From Flavobacterium sp. ASV13 (GTDB taxonomy: Bacteria; Bacteroidota; Bacteroidia; Flavobacteriales; Flavobacteriaceae): a DNA stretch of 64,000 bases. Position 1 is the stretch's first letter, and each line of letters starts with the position of its first letter. Where the stretch lies: positions 347,056 through 411,055 of the forward strand of contig NZ_JQJY01000008.1 of assembly GCF_000745775.1 (NCBI RefSeq), in the 5' to 3' direction. Position numbers and translations under genes: made by a program. The notes under the pieces were generated by a model. That model ran no database searches. It was given only the letters and a program-made list of their open reading frames with translations, and was not told the DNA's origin. Below, piece after piece: positions 36,176-46,337 of this stretch.

Positions 36176-39100
36176 ATGAAGAAAATTTTTTTAGCAGCTG
36201 CGCTGTTCTTAAGTGCGCAAATTAATTTTGCACAAACCAATGAATGGGAAAATCCGCAAGTATTAGACAGAGGAAAAGAATCTGGAAGAAGTTCGTTTCT
36301 TTTATACGGCAATGCCGATGAATTAAAGGAAAACAATCCTAAAAAATCAGCATTGTACCAAAGCTTAAACGGACTTTGGAAATTTGATATTGTTAAAACT
36401 CCGGCACAACGACCAACGAATTTTTTCGAACCAGGACTTGATGTCAGCAAATGGTCAGAAATTCAAGTGCCATCAAACTGGGAATTGCAAGGTTATGATA
36501 TTCCTATTTATACTAATATTACGTATCCATTTCCTAAAAATCCACCATTTATTGCAGGAGATTATAATCCGGTTGCAAGTTACAGACGCAATTTTACAGT
36601 TTCGGATTCCTGGAACGATAAAGAAATTATTCTTCATTTTGGCTCTATTTCGGGTTATGCGAGAGTATTTTTAAACGGAAAGGAAGTCGGAATGACAAAA
36701 GCGTCAAAAACTCCTGCCGAATTTAATATTACTTCCTTTTTGAAGAAAGGAGAAAATTTAATTGCTGTTCAGGTTTTTAGATGGCATGATGGAAGTTATT
36801 TAGAAGATCAGGATTTCTGGAGATTAAGCGGAATTGAGCGCGATGTTTATTTACAGGCAATGCCAAAAACTGTGGTTTGGGATTATTTTGTAAAAAGCGA
36901 TTTAGACGATCAATATAAAAACGGACTTTTTAATGTTGATGTTACATTAAAATATTTTGAGAATAATAAAATTAAAAGTCCTTCGGTAAAAATTGAATTG
37001 TTTGATAAAGAAGGAAAAACAATTTATTCTGAAAGCAAAAAAGTAAATGCAAAAGAAACGAAAATCAGTTTTTCAAAAACCATTGAAAATGTAAAACAAT
37101 GGAATGCTGAAACACCAAATCTATATCGCTATAACATTACTTTGTTAGACAGCAAAGGAAATATTTTGGAAGCAGTTTCTAAAAAAACAGGTTTCAGAAA
37201 AGTAGAAATAAAAGACGCACAGCTTTTAGTTAACGGAAAAGCGGTGATGGTAAAAGGAGTAAATATCCACGAACATGATGACGTAAACGGACACGTGCCA
37301 AACGAAGAATTGATGCTGAAAGACCTTAAGTTAATGAAGGAATTCAACATTAATGCAATTCGTATGAGTCATTATCCGCACGATACTAAATTGTATGATT
37401 TGTGTGATGAATATGGATTTTATGTAGTTGACGAAGCGAATATTGAATCGCATGCAATGGGCGCAGAGTGGCAAAACTGGTTTGATCAGAAAAAACATCC
37501 GGCGTATTTGCCAGAATGGGCACCGGCGCATTTAGATCGTATTAAAAGAATGTTTGCTTTTGATAAAAATCATCCTTCAATTATTATTTGGTCGTTAGGA
37601 AATGAATGTGGAAACGGACCTGTTTTTTACGATGCATACGATTGGTTAAAACAAGTAGATTCGACACGTCCGGTTCAATTTGAGCAGGCTGGAGAAAATA
37701 GAAATACTGATATCGTTTGCCCAATGTATCCGGGAATTAAAAGCATGAAAACTTATGCATCAGCCGATAAAAAGCGTCCGTATATTATGTGTGAATATGC
37801 GCACGCAATGGGTAACAGTGGCGGAAACTTTCAGGAATATTGGGATATCATCAACAGTAGCAAACACATGCAAGGTGGTTTTATTTGGGATTGGGTTGAC
37901 CAGGGAATTAAAACGAAAGATGCAAACGGAAAAACATTTTGGGCTTATGGCGGTGATTTAGGCGCTTCAAAACTTCAAAATGATGAAAATGGTTGTGCTG
38001 ATGGTGTTATTTTTTCAAACAGAACTCCAAAACCAGCTTTAAGCGAAATCAAAAAAGTATATCAAAATATTCATTTTCAGCTTAATGAATCTGATTTGAC
38101 GGTGACAAACCTTTATAATTTCACCAATCTTTCTGATTTTAATTTTAAATGGGAATTGGTTAAAAATGGTGCAATAGCAAAATCAGGAGAATTTAATTTA
38201 GATGTTGCTCCTGCAGAAAGCAAAAAAGTGGCTTTAAATTTAGGTTCAATCGATGCTGATTCTGAATATTTTGTAAATGTTTATGCAGTTTCTAAAAACG
38301 ATGCGCCTTTGGTTGCAAAAGGTCATGAGTTTGCAAGAGAGCAGTTTGCAATAGGAAAAGGTTCTTATTTTAAAAATAATAAGATTGTAGAAAGTGCTTC
38401 AAAACTTAAATATTCGGTTAAAAATAATGTGCTTTCTTTTGAAACTGAAAGTGTTTCTGGAGAATTTGATCTTCAAAAAGGAGAAATTTTAAAATACAAT
38501 TTGAAAAATGAAGCAAATCCAATTTTCAATAATTTCCCAACGCCTTATTTCTGGCGTGCTCCAACTGATAATGATTTTGGAAGCAACATGGAAAATAAAT
38601 TGGTAATCTGGAAAGAAGCATCACAAAATCCATCGACTGTAAGTGTGACTTTGGACAAAAAATCTCCTGAAGGTTTATTGATAAAAGCGGTTTACAAATT
38701 AGCAGCTGCTGATGTACCTTATACTGTTGATTATTTAATTCAGAATAACGGTTCAATAAAAGTTACTGCAGCTATCGATTTGGCCGGAAAAGAATTGCCT
38801 GAAATGCCTCGTTTTGGAATGCGTGCCAAGTTAAATGGAGCATTCGACAATTTGAGTTATTATGGAAGAGGTCCTTGGGAAAATTATTCTGATCGAAATT
38901 CTGCAGCGTTTATTGGTGAATATTCAGATAAAGTGATCAATCAATATACTAAAAGCTATATTCGTCCACAAGAAGGCGGTTATAAAACTGATGTTCGTTG
39001 GTTGACTTTAAAAAACGCAAAAGGCCAAGGCGTAAAATTTGAAGGATTGCAGGCATTAGGTTTTAGTGCTTTAAATATTTCAACAGAAATGTTGGATCCC

Positions 39101-39289
39101 GGAAAAACTAAAGCACAACGCCATCCATCTGATTTGGATTTAGATTCTAAAGAAGCCGTTTATCTTCATTTGGATTATAGACAAAGAGGAGTAGGTGGAG
39201 ATGACAGCTGGGGACGTTTGCCACATGATCAATATCGTTTAACAGATAAAAAATATACTTACTCTTATGTAATTTCATTGGTTAATTGA
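36176..39289 (+). CDS. Glycoside hydrolase family 2 beta-galactosidase (LacZ-like), exported
   Basis: The product has 1037 residues, the size of LacZ-type enzymes. A signal peptide ends at NFAQ. The domain order is the sugar-binding jelly-roll (about 55-225, QVPSNWELQGYDIPIYTN), an Ig-like domain, the TIM barrel (about 345-640), a second Ig-like domain and the C-terminal small chain (about 755-1035). The acid/base Glu is in WSLGNECGNGP and the nucleophile Glu in MCEYAHAMGNS. It would remove terminal beta-galactose in the periplasm. It is the first gene of PUL2, behind a candidate HTCS promoter and a 115-bp stem-loop leader, and is closed by a terminator before the HTCS gene. Confidence 0.94.
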   Translation: MKKIFLAAALFLSAQINFAQTNEWENPQVLDRGKESGRSSFLLYGNADELKENNPKKSALYQSLNGLWKFDIVKTPAQRPTNFFEPGLDVSKWSEIQVPSNWELQGYDIPIYTNITYPFPKNPPFIAGDYNPVASYRRNFTVSDSWNDKEIILHFGSISGYARVFLNGKEVGMTKASKTPAEFNITSFLKKGENLIAVQVFRWHDGSYLEDQDFWRLSGIERDVYLQAMPKTVVWDYFVKSDLDDQYKNGLFNVDVTLKYFENNKIKSPSVKIELFDKEGKTIYSESKKVNAKETKISFSKTIENVKQWNAETPNLYRYNITLLDSKGNILEAVSKKTGFRKVEIKDAQLLVNGKAVMVKGVNIHEHDDVNGHVPNEELMLKDLKLMKEFNINAIRMSHYPHDTKLYDLCDEYGFYVVDEANIESHAMGAEWQNWFDQKKHPAYLPEWAPAHLDRIKRMFAFDKNHPSIIIWSLGNECGNGPVFYDAYDWLKQVDSTRPVQFEQAGENRNTDIVCPMYPGIKSMKTYASADKKRPYIMCEYAHAMGNSGGNFQEYWDIINSSKHMQGGFIWDWVDQGIKTKDANGKTFWAYGGDLGASKLQNDENGCADGVIFSNRTPKPALSEIKKVYQNIHFQLNESDLTVTNLYNFTNLSDFNFKWELVKNGAIAKSGEFNLDVAPAESKKVALNLGSIDADSEYFVNVYAVSKNDAPLVAKGHEFAREQFAIGKGSYFKNNKIVESASKLKYSVKNNVLSFETESVSGEFDLQKGEILKYNLKNEANPIFNNFPTPYFWRAPTDNDFGSNMENKLVIWKEASQNPSTVSVTLDKKSPEGLLIKAVYKLAAADVPYTVDYLIQNNGSIKVTAAIDLAGKELPEMPRFGMRAKLNGAFDNLSYYGRGPWENYSDRNSAAFIGEYSDKVINQYTKSYIRPQEGGYKTDVRWLTLKNAKGQGVKFEGLQALGFSALNISTEMLDPGKTKAQRHPSDLDLDSKEAVYLHLDYRQRGVGGDDSWGRLPHDQYRLTDKKYTYSYVISLVN

Positions 39290-39316
39290 TAAGAATTGTA
39301 TGTGTTTTTTTACATG

Positions 39317-39350
39317 AAAAACCTATGATTTATTTTCATAGGTTTTTTTT
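39317..39350 (+). terminator. Rho-independent terminator after the GH2 beta-galactosidase
   Basis: AAAAACCTATGA (39317-39328) pairs with TCATAGGTTTTT (39336-39347), and T residues continue to 39350. It separates the GH2 gene from the HTCS gene. Confidence 0.9.
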
Positions 39351-39445
39351 AAGATTAATTTAATAATTGTATTTTTCACACGAATAATTTATATCCCTGA
39401 TTTCTTTAAGAAAATAAAAATATACTTAATCTCAAATCCGAAATT

Positions 39446-42400
39446 TTGAAAACCAAAATTCTATTGTTTTTTGCACTTTTAGTTCATTTGTCAGCTCAAC
39501 CACAGGCTGTAGGAACTTCTATTCCAAAATTTGGACAGAAAAAATATGAGATTGGGTATCTCGGTATCAAAAATGGCCTTGCTAATAATGCGGTAACTTC
39601 GGTTTATAAAGACAAAAGAGGTTTGATGTGGTTTGGAACTTATGACGGCGTTAGCAGATTTGACGGTTACAATTTTTTAAGTTTCAGAAACGAACCAAAC
39701 GATTCTAAATCATTGGTAAATAATAGAATAGTTAGCGTTTGTGGTACTCAAAATAAAATTTGGATTGGCACAAAGGGCGGTATCAGCGTTTATGACTATT
39801 TGAGTAATCAGTTTACTTTAAAAAATTACATCAACGCAAAGACTTCTAAAAGTGAAAAGATAGATTTTGTAGTCAATCAAATTAGGGATTTTAATTCGAA
39901 AATGTACATTGCAACAGCGGGAAAAGGTTTGCTCTATTCTGCTGGTGAAGATAAAGAGATTGTGCAGATTCCGCTTTTGGCAAATGGAAAAATGCAATGG
40001 GATTTTCACGTGCAGGAAATGGATTTTGATCCAACCGGAAAACTGTGGTGTTCTGTTGCAGGAGTTGGTTTGGTCGCTATGGAATCTGGCGCAAAAAGAC
40101 TTTCTGTTGTTTTTGCAACTTCTGTGGGCAGTGGCTGTATTTTATTCGACAAATTTTCAAATATTTGGCTAGCTGCTGAAGAAGGGCTTTTAAAATACAA
40201 TACAAAAAACAAGGAACATCATCTTTACACGAATCAGGAAATTCAATATCCCATTTCGGACTTAATGTTTAAGGCTTCCGCCAATGAACTTTGGATCGCC
40301 ACAAACGGAAACGGAGTTATTAAATACAATTATAACAAAGACTCTTTTTCACTTTTAAGCACGAGTCTCGATGAAGAAAAACTCAATAGTAACGCCATTT
40401 CGTCGCTTTATTTAGATAATGAAAATCGGGTTTGGATAGGGACTTTAAGAGGCGGAGTAAATACTATAGAAGAGACAAAAAGTCCTTTTGTAACGATTTC
40501 TAAAAATGAACGTACAAAAAATACTTTGCCGAGTGATTTCATTCTTTCACTGTGCGAGCAAGATTCTGAAAACCTTTGGATTGGAACTGATGGCGCAGGT
40601 GCAAGTCTTTGGAATAGAAAAACAAACACGTTTACGAACTATTCTTATAATTCGGGAAATCCAAATTCGCTTAGCAATAATTTCGTTTCTGTAATTTTAA
40701 AAGACAATAAAGGAACCTGGTTTGGAACTTACGGCGGCGGCGTTTGTCTTTTTAATTCGCAAACGCACAATTTTAAAAAATACAATCTTTTTCATCCAAA
40801 ACTTAAAGCGGTTCAAAAAAACATTTGGGTATTGTTCAAATGCAAAAAGAACATTTTATGGGCAGCTTCGCCTGATGAAGAAGGTTTGTACAAATACAAT
40901 GAAATAAAAGATCAGTTTGATTTTGTTGACGCAAAAATTCGCGGTATTATTTCGATGACGCAAGATCAGAATCATCTTTGGATTGGAAATTTTTCAAAAT
41001 TATTTCGATTCGATCCCAAAACAATGCAACGAAAAGAGGTTGATGTGAAATATCCAGTTCGTTCGATTGTTTCGCATTCCGATACCAAAATGCTTGTTGG
41101 TACAGAAGGCGGTGGATTGATGATTTTTAATCCGAAAACTTTTGAACGCAAATTCCTGACGCAACGAAACGGACTACCTAATAATTCGATTCTAAATATT
41201 GTTCGCGATAAACAAGGAGCTTATTGGTGCAGTACTTACAACGGAATATTTGTTTACAATGTTGACACCGGAAAAATCACAAGTTATCATGATACTGACG
41301 GACTTCAGAGCAATCAATTCAATTACAATGCGGCGTTGCGACTTTCGACAGGCGAGATTGTATTTGGCGGAATCAAAGGTTTTAATATAATTGATACTAA
41401 AATAAACAGTCAGGTTCATGCTTTCCCAAAGTTGATTATCAATTCGATTAAAGTAAATAATAAAGTTTATGATCAGGACGGTTTGGGCGCTTTTGGAATT
41501 GAAAAATTAAAACTGCCTTATGATGAATCGATGCTGAATATTGATTTTGCGGCTTTGGAATACAGTTTGCCGGAAAAAATCTCTTATGCTTATTTTTTAG
41601 AAGGATGGGATTCGCAATGGCATTATGTGGATAATATTCGAAGTGCGAATTATTCGAGAATCACAGAAGGTGATTATGTTTTGAAAATCAAATCAACAAA
41701 TGCTGAAGGATTATGGAATTCTAAATCTATTTCTTTGCCTGTTACGATTTTACCGCCTTGGTATAGAAGTGGTTGGGCATATTGTTTTTATTTTGTTGTT
41801 TTAATTCTGCTAATTTATGTAGTAGATAAATACCAACGTGAACAAGCGCAGCTTAAATACGAAGTTCGACTTTCGCAGGATTTGGCAAAACAGGAAAAAG
41901 AATTGAACGAGAAAAAATTGACTTTTTTCACGAACATTTCTCATGAATTCAGATCGCCTCTAACGATGATTATCAATCCGTTAAAGGATATTATTTATGG
42001 AACCGAGCAGCAAATTGATCCCGCAGCAATTGAAATGGTTTACAGCAATTCCAGAAGATTGTTGAGTTTGGTCGATCAGTTGTTGCTTTTTAGAAAAACG
42101 GAAACTGAAACCGGAAAACTAAAAATTGGACAAATAGATATTGTTGAGCTGTGTAAAGAGGTTTTCAGCTGTTTTGTACATCACGCAAAATCAAAAAAAA
42201 TAGATTACAGTTTTAGTATTTCTGAAGAAAAACTGTTGGTTTATGTCGATCGCGAAAAAATAGAAATGGCTTTGTTTAATTTGATTTCGAATGCCTTAAA
42301 ATTCACAGAAAAAGAAAACGGAAAAGTGGCTGTGAATTTGAGATGTACCGAAACAGAAGTCATTATAAATGTTACAGATAACGGAGAAGGAGTTCTGGAT

Positions 42401-43540
42401 GCCGACAAAGACAAAATCTTTAATTTGTTCTATCAATCGGGGAAAAATGTCAAAAACAATCGCAAAGGATTTGGTATCGGATTGTATTTGGTACAACAAT
42501 TTATAGCGCAACATCAAGGAAAAGTAAGCTGTCGTGATAATGAAAATGGAGGTTCTGTTTTTGAAATTAAATTGCTTCTCGGAAAAGAACATTTTGGAGA
42601 TATTGAAATCCGTGAAGATTTAAGTGACCGAACTTTATTTCTGGATGAAGCTTTAGAAGAAACTGCAATTCGGGAAAATGTTTTGCAGCCAATTGAAGAA
42701 GAACCTGAAAATGTAAAAGATGTAATTAAAGACGCAAAAAGCATTTTAGTTGTTGATGATAATGTTCAGATCAGAAATTATCTGAAACGAATATTAGCAT
42801 CAAAATATCACGTTACTGCAGCCGAAAATGCTGAAGCAGCTTTAAATATTGTAAAAAATGTACAACCCGATTTAATCATTTCAGATGTTGTAATGGGTGA
42901 GATGAACGGCGTAGCTTTCTGCAAACACATAAAATCCGATCCTGATTTAAAACATATTCCCGTGATTTTGCTTACCGGAGGAACATCTGAAGATGTAAAA
43001 CTAAAAGGAGCTGAAGTTGGCGCTGATGACTACATCACAAAACCATTTGATAATGATTATTTATTGGCCAGAATAAACGGAATCTTGACGCGTCGTGACA
43101 GCGAACAGAATTATTTACTTAATTCGGTCACAAAAAATGTTGCCGGACCAAAACTTTCTGATGAGGATAAAAAACTGCTCGATAAAATCATCGAACTCAT
43201 TGATTCTAATCTAGATGTCGACAATTTTAATATCAAAGATTTAGCATCTGAATTAGGTATGAGTCATTCATTGGTTTACAAAAAAATCAAAAAAATTACT
43301 GGAAAATCGGTTTTAGAGTTTACCCGAAATGTTCGTCTACGAAAAGTAGCAACATTATTAATTACAACCGATTTACAAATTAGTCAAGCCGCTTCAATAG
43401 CTGGCTTTGGCGATATTAAATATTTCCGAAAACACTTTCAACAATTTTATAATCTGAATCCTTCGGAGTTTAAGAAAAAGTATCAGAATGTAAAGGACAA
43501 TAAATATATTCTGAATGAAAGTTTTTGGAAATCAACTTAA
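39446..43540 (+). CDS. Hybrid two-component system regulator (HTCS) of PUL2
   Basis: The product has 1364 residues. The start is TTG at 39446: no ATG lies in frame upstream, and this start gives a proper signal peptide (MKTKILLFFALLVHLSAQ). The periplasmic sensor is a two-propeller array of regulator-propeller repeats (motifs like GLMWFGTYDGVSRFD, WIGTLRGGVNT) plus a Y_Y_Y domain (about 690-765), then a membrane helix (about 777-795). Inside the cell come a HisKA domain (His833 in FFTNISHEFRSPL), an HATPase domain, a receiver (from ILVVDDNVQI, Asp1147 in ISDVVMG) and an AraC-type DNA-binding domain (about 1255-1355). Such proteins sense an oligosaccharide and switch on the surrounding PUL. 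Confidence 0.96.
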   Translation: MKTKILLFFALLVHLSAQPQAVGTSIPKFGQKKYEIGYLGIKNGLANNAVTSVYKDKRGLMWFGTYDGVSRFDGYNFLSFRNEPNDSKSLVNNRIVSVCGTQNKIWIGTKGGISVYDYLSNQFTLKNYINAKTSKSEKIDFVVNQIRDFNSKMYIATAGKGLLYSAGEDKEIVQIPLLANGKMQWDFHVQEMDFDPTGKLWCSVAGVGLVAMESGAKRLSVVFATSVGSGCILFDKFSNIWLAAEEGLLKYNTKNKEHHLYTNQEIQYPISDLMFKASANELWIATNGNGVIKYNYNKDSFSLLSTSLDEEKLNSNAISSLYLDNENRVWIGTLRGGVNTIEETKSPFVTISKNERTKNTLPSDFILSLCEQDSENLWIGTDGAGASLWNRKTNTFTNYSYNSGNPNSLSNNFVSVILKDNKGTWFGTYGGGVCLFNSQTHNFKKYNLFHPKLKAVQKNIWVLFKCKKNILWAASPDEEGLYKYNEIKDQFDFVDAKIRGIISMTQDQNHLWIGNFSKLFRFDPKTMQRKEVDVKYPVRSIVSHSDTKMLVGTEGGGLMIFNPKTFERKFLTQRNGLPNNSILNIVRDKQGAYWCSTYNGIFVYNVDTGKITSYHDTDGLQSNQFNYNAALRLSTGEIVFGGIKGFNIIDTKINSQVHAFPKLIINSIKVNNKVYDQDGLGAFGIEKLKLPYDESMLNIDFAALEYSLPEKISYAYFLEGWDSQWHYVDNIRSANYSRITEGDYVLKIKSTNAEGLWNSKSISLPVTILPPWYRSGWAYCFYFVVLILLIYVVDKYQREQAQLKYEVRLSQDLAKQEKELNEKKLTFFTNISHEFRSPLTMIINPLKDIIYGTEQQIDPAAIEMVYSNSRRLLSLVDQLLLFRKTETETGKLKIGQIDIVELCKEVFSCFVHHAKSKKIDYSFSISEEKLLVYVDREKIEMALFNLISNALKFTEKENGKVAVNLRCTETEVIINVTDNGEGVLDADKDKIFNLFYQSGKNVKNNRKGFGIGLYLVQQFIAQHQGKVSCRDNENGGSVFEIKLLLGKEHFGDIEIREDLSDRTLFLDEALEETAIRENVLQPIEEEPENVKDVIKDAKSILVVDDNVQIRNYLKRILASKYHVTAAENAEAALNIVKNVQPDLIISDVVMGEMNGVAFCKHIKSDPDLKHIPVILLTGGTSEDVKLKGAEVGADDYITKPFDNDYLLARINGILTRRDSEQNYLLNSVTKNVAGPKLSDEDKKLLDKIIELIDSNLDVDNFNIKDLASELGMSHSLVYKKIKKITGKSVLEFTRNVRLRKVATLLITTDLQISQAASIAGFGDIKYFRKHFQQFYNLNPSEFKKKYQNVKDNKYILNESFWKST

Positions 43541-43611
43541 ATTAAAAAGAAAAAAGAAGAAAGAAGAAAGAAGCAAGAAAAAAGAAAATATAAAAAGATA
43601 AAAGAAAATAT
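43541..43611 (+). repeat. Purine-only tract between HTCS and DUF2264 genes
   Basis: Nearly the whole 71-bp gap is A and G on the plus strand, with imperfect units of the type AAGAAGAAAG. It resembles a low-complexity or slippage-prone repeat. No promoter or hairpin is visible in it. Confidence 0.6.
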
Positions 43612-44853
43612 ATGAGTCATCGTTTTAAAAATGCTGTTTTAGCAGTGTTGATTTGTTTTATAATTTCAAATGTACAAGCACAATCAAAGAAGCCGGAAAA
43701 AGATTCTCCTGAAAAAGTCCGCGAGTTTTTTGTAGCTTCTTTAGTAAAAATTGGGGATCCTGTTTTGACTGCTTTAAGTAATAATCAATTGAAAATGTTG
43801 ATGCCTGTTGAAAAATCACCTGGTGCTTGGGATGAAAGAACACATGTAACTTATTTAGAAGCTTTTGGAAGAACTCTTTCGGGAATGGCGCCTTGGCTTG
43901 AATTAGGTCCAGACGGTACTTCCGAAGGAAAATTAAGAGCAAAATATATTGCTTTGGCACAAAAATCAATTCATAATGCAACCGATCCAAATGCGGCTGA
44001 TTTTATGAATTTTGTAAACGATAAACAGCCTTTGGTTGATGCTGCTTTTTTTGCTCAAGCTTTGCTTCGTGCGCCAAAACAGCTTTGGGAACCGCTTGAT
44101 GTTGTTACAAAAGAAAATGTTATTACAGCTTTAAAGTCATCTCGAAAAATTGAACCTTACAATAGTAATTGGCTTCTTTTTGCCGGAATGGTTGAAGCAG
44201 CGATTATCAAATTTGATAAAGAAGAAGATGCAAATCGTTTGAATTTTGGTTTATCTAAACACAAAGAATGGTATTTGGGAGACGGAATTTACGGCGATGG
44301 CCCGGATTTTCACTGGGATTATTACAACAGTTTTGTCATTCACCCGATGCAGCTTGACATTTTGAATTTGCTGAAAGATAAAAATAGTGATTATAAAAAA
44401 GATTATGAAACTGTGTTGAACAGGTCCCGAAGATATGCCGCAATTCAGGAAAGATTAATTTCTCCTGACGGAACTTATCCACCAATCGGACGATCATTGG
44501 CGTATCGTTTTGGTGCTTTTCAATTGCTTTCTCAGATTGCACTTTGGAAAGAATTACCAAAAGATATTGCTCCGGCACAAGTCCGCTCAGCACTTTATTT
44601 TATGATCAATAATCAAATAAATGCCAAGGAAACTTTTGACAAAAACGGGTGGCTTCAGATAGGATTATACGGTCATCAGCCTAATATAGGCGAGGGTTAT
44701 ATTTCAACCGGAAGCTTGTATTTATGTACGGAAGCCTTTTTAGTTTTGGGTTTGCCGGCGACAGATTCGTTTTGGACAACTGCTTACCAACCTTGGACAC
44801 AAAAGAAAATATGGTCGGGTCAGGAAATCCCGATTGATCATGCTTCGAAATAA
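43612..44853 (+). CDS. DUF2264 domain-containing protein (short form)
   Basis: The product has 413 residues, with a signal peptide ending at VQAQ. The (alpha/alpha)-toroid type motifs RTHVTYLEAFGRTLSGMAPWLELG, PYNSNWLLFAGMVEAAI, GDGIYGDGPDFHWDYYNSFVIHPM and LISPDGTYPPIGRSLAYRFGAF mark DUF2264. As I recall, some relatives in arabinogalactan loci are beta-glucuronidases (family GH154), which would fit the neighbouring GH105 gene, but this link was not checked. It is exported, probably periplasmic. The gene follows the HTCS by 71 bp and precedes GH105 by 25 bp. A longer DUF2264 protein is encoded at 59456. Confidence 0.88.
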   Translation: MSHRFKNAVLAVLICFIISNVQAQSKKPEKDSPEKVREFFVASLVKIGDPVLTALSNNQLKMLMPVEKSPGAWDERTHVTYLEAFGRTLSGMAPWLELGPDGTSEGKLRAKYIALAQKSIHNATDPNAADFMNFVNDKQPLVDAAFFAQALLRAPKQLWEPLDVVTKENVITALKSSRKIEPYNSNWLLFAGMVEAAIIKFDKEEDANRLNFGLSKHKEWYLGDGIYGDGPDFHWDYYNSFVIHPMQLDILNLLKDKNSDYKKDYETVLNRSRRYAAIQERLISPDGTYPPIGRSLAYRFGAFQLLSQIALWKELPKDIAPAQVRSALYFMINNQINAKETFDKNGWLQIGLYGHQPNIGEGYISTGSLYLCTEAFLVLGLPATDSFWTTAYQPWTQKKIWSGQEIPIDHASK

Positions 44854-44878
44854 TTAAACGCTTAATCTTATTATAATT

Positions 44879-46033
44879 ATGTTTTTGAAAAAATCAATTT
44901 TTATTGTATTGACAGCAGTTTCAGCACTTGCTGTTGGCTGTAAAAGCAGTGCCGTAAAACAGAAAACGACAATAAAAGAATCTAAAAAAGAGGTTGTTGC
45001 TATTATTGATAAAGTAAATAATCGCTGGCAAAGTACACATCAGGAACCAGGAAATTCCTTTTGGCATGTTTCTGCTTATCACACTGGAAATATGGAAGCT
45101 TATAAGGTAACTAAAAACAAAAAATATTTAGATTATTCAATGGTTTGGGCAGATAAAAATCAATGGATGGGCGCCAAATCAACGGATAAATCAGAATGGA
45201 AATACAATTATGGCGAAACAGATAAACATGTTTTATTTGGCGATTGGCAGATTTGTTTTCAGACTTATATTGATTTATACAATTTCACAGGAAAAAAAGA
45301 TCCTCAAAAAATTGCTCGCGCAAAAGAAGTTATGGAATATGAAATGAGCACTTCTGCAAATGACTATTGGTGGTGGGTTGACGGTTTGTATATGGTGATG
45401 CCAGTTATGACAAAGCTGTACAACGTTACCGGAAATGAAATGTATTTGGAAAAATTAGATTCGTATTTACAATATGCAGACAGTATTATGTACGATTCGG
45501 AAGCAAAATTATATTTCCGTGATGCCAAATATGTTTATCCAAAACATACAAGTGCCAATGGGAAAAAAGACTTTTGGGCGAGGGGCGACGGATGGATTTT
45601 TGCGGGTTATGCTAAAATTATTCAGGATTTGCCGAAAAAAGCGAAACATAGAAAAGAATATATTCAACGTTTTAAAGATATGGCTCAGGCATTGGCGTCA
45701 GCACAGCAAAAAGAAGGATATTGGACCAGAAGTATTTTGGATCCAGAACATGCGCCAGGTCCAGAAACAAGTGGAACTGCTTTTTTTACGTATGGCTTTT
45801 TATGGGGAATCAATAACGGAATTTTGGATAAAAAGACCTATTTGCCAGTTGCAGAAAAATCCTGGAACTACTTAACCACGTTTGCGCTTCAGGCAGATGG
45901 GACTGTTGGGTACGTTCAGCCTATTGGCGAAAAAGCAATTCCGGGACAAGTTGTAGATAAAAATTCTACAGCTGATTTTGGAGTGGGAGCTTTTCTATTG
46001 GCAGCTTCAGAAATGTATCGCTTTGTGAAGTAG
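44879..46033 (+). CDS. Glycoside hydrolase family 88/105, unsaturated uronyl hydrolase-like lipoprotein
   Basis: The product has 384 residues. The signal ends at a lipobox-like ALAVGCKSS (Cys 21), so it is membrane-anchored. The (alpha/alpha)6 barrel shows the family segments YNYGETDKHVLFGDWQICFQTYIDLY, WWVDGLYMVMPVM, the signature WARGDGWIFAGYAKII and GPETSGTAFFTYGFLWGI. GH88/105 enzymes hydrolyse the unsaturated uronic acid left by polysaccharide lyases; no lyase gene is in this window, so it either acts with an enzyme encoded elsewhere or has an altered substrate. It lies 25 bp after the DUF2264 gene and before a probable terminator. Confidence 0.9.
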   Translation: MFLKKSIFIVLTAVSALAVGCKSSAVKQKTTIKESKKEVVAIIDKVNNRWQSTHQEPGNSFWHVSAYHTGNMEAYKVTKNKKYLDYSMVWADKNQWMGAKSTDKSEWKYNYGETDKHVLFGDWQICFQTYIDLYNFTGKKDPQKIARAKEVMEYEMSTSANDYWWWVDGLYMVMPVMTKLYNVTGNEMYLEKLDSYLQYADSIMYDSEAKLYFRDAKYVYPKHTSANGKKDFWARGDGWIFAGYAKIIQDLPKKAKHRKEYIQRFKDMAQALASAQQKEGYWTRSILDPEHAPGPETSGTAFFTYGFLWGINNGILDKKTYLPVAEKSWNYLTTFALQADGTVGYVQPIGEKAIPGQVVDKNSTADFGVGAFLLAASEMYRFVK

Positions 46034-46059
46034 TTTTTAGTATTAAATTTTATTAAAAT

Positions 46060-46096
46060 CGGCTTGATTTCTGAAATGAAATTTAGCCGTTTTTTT
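46060..46096 (+). terminator. Probable terminator after the GH105 gene
   Basis: CGGCT (46060-46064) pairs with AGCCG (46085-46089), with extra pairing inside (GATTTC/GAAAT), and a T-run follows to 46096. The stem is short. The remaining gap up to 46543 (about 450 bp) holds the susC promoter below and a long leader, but no gene. Confidence 0.55.
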
Positions 46097-46337
46097 GTAG
46101 AAATGTTTTTCATCTACATTTTAAAATAATACTTAATAGAACAAGATAGATCAGAGAAAAGCTCTTTTGGCTTTTATTCCAAAAAATGAATTTTCTTGTT
46201 ATTTATATAAATTGTTGCAATTACTTTAAACATTCGCTCTCTAAAAAACGGAATATATATTTATTAAATTTTGATTTCTGAAAGGCTTTTTTTCTGAAAT
46301 ACATTAAAACCTTAGTGTTTTTGCGGTCTTGTACTAA

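Noticed and set aside
36904..39289. PUL2 GH2 enzyme as beta-mannosidase or beta-glucuronidase
   Set aside because: The length, the C-terminal small-chain domain and the motifs WSLGNECGNGP and MCEYAHAMGNS are those of LacZ-type beta-galactosidases.
45474..45875. Plus-strand open frame of 133 codons
   Set aside because: It overlaps the GH105 gene fully in another frame and shows no domain.
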